NCBI GenBank assembly: GCA_002325645.1
Contig: DCSN01000003.1
Location: 45,648-51,815, forward strand
Reading direction: 5' to 3'
DNA length: 6,168 bases
Origin: Pseudanabaena sp. UBA1465
GTDB lineage: Bacteria > Cyanobacteriota > Cyanobacteriia > Pseudanabaenales > Pseudanabaenaceae
Below are positions 6,071 to 6,168 of the stretch, in pieces (position 1 is the stretch's first letter; each line of letters begins with the position of its first letter). A model generated the notes under the pieces. It searched no databases and was not told the origin of the DNA. It saw nothing but the letters and a program-made list of their open reading frames with translations. Position numbers and translations under genes: made by a program.

Positions 6071-6162
6071 TAGGACTTACGCAAAATGATTTAAAACCCG
6101 CACCGCATCGTAAGGGCAATTCATGAATTGCCCTTACGATGCAGTGCTTTGAGTAAGTCCTA
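6071..6162. mobile_element. MITE-like element with terminal inverted repeats and a 38-bp perfect palindrome
   Basis: The ends TAGGACTTACGCAAA (6071-6085) and TTTGAGTAAGTCCTA (6148-6162) are inverted repeats with one mismatch. The pentamer TATAG flanks both sides (6066-6070 and 6163-6167), a possible target duplication, although the site is so TA-rich that this could be chance. Inside, 6105-6142 is a perfect palindrome with no loop, centred on TCATGA, with the arm CGTAAGGGCAATTCA. The 92-bp element has no room for a protein. Similar ACTTACGC-type termini are familiar from small elements in cyanobacteria (memory, not searched). The palindrome's cruciform potential is high. Confidence 0.75.
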
Positions 6163-6168
6163 TATAGG

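Noticed and set aside
1503..6168. CRISPR array
   Set aside because: The repeats are palindromic, more than 1 kb apart and without regular spacers.

Overview
The window reads as ordinary chromosome from a cyanobacterium. The octamer GCGATCGC (HIP1), typical of many cyanobacterial genomes, occurs at least 16 times in about 6.2 kb. The proteins also fit: an AapJ/NatF-type amino-acid binding lipoprotein, an AmiC-type amidase with a long N-terminal wall-side region, and an AEC permease. The A/T-rich palindromic repeats recall filamentous or Pseudanabaena-like cyanobacteria, but the genus is only a guess from memory.

Layout, left to right. At 1-158 (minus) is the 5' part of an IS1-like transposase gene, cut by the window edge; it has a CxxC...CxxC zinc ribbon and a clear Shine-Dalgarno sequence. 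Positions 159-326 hold a duplicated -10-like motif in front of a plus-strand lipoprotein gene (327-1451), which encodes the periplasmic binding component of a polar amino-acid ABC transporter; no permease or ATPase gene is in view. An FAD-linked oxidase gene of unknown substrate follows on the plus strand (1670-3001). It converges with a minus-strand pair: the amidase gene (5909-4074) is upstream, and the AEC transporter gene (4087-3128) starts inside its last codons with a 14-bp overlap, so the two probably share a transcript. The right end (5910-6168) holds only repeats.

The most notable non-coding feature is a family of palindromic repeats. One copy lies in each of the three gaps around the four complete genes: about 1503-1605, 3021-3123 and 5977-6045. 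Each has an 18-24 bp perfect hairpin with a 3-nt loop and a conserved one-sided flank. The stems differ between copies but stay fully paired through changes on both arms. A different, MITE-like element of 92 bp (6071-6162) carries near-perfect terminal inverted repeats around a perfect 38-bp palindrome.

I see no defence system, CRISPR array, tRNA, rRNA or new multi-gene system. The genes look like four independent housekeeping or transport functions, with periplasm and cell-envelope roles for the binding protein and amidase. The repeats are the part most worth following up.
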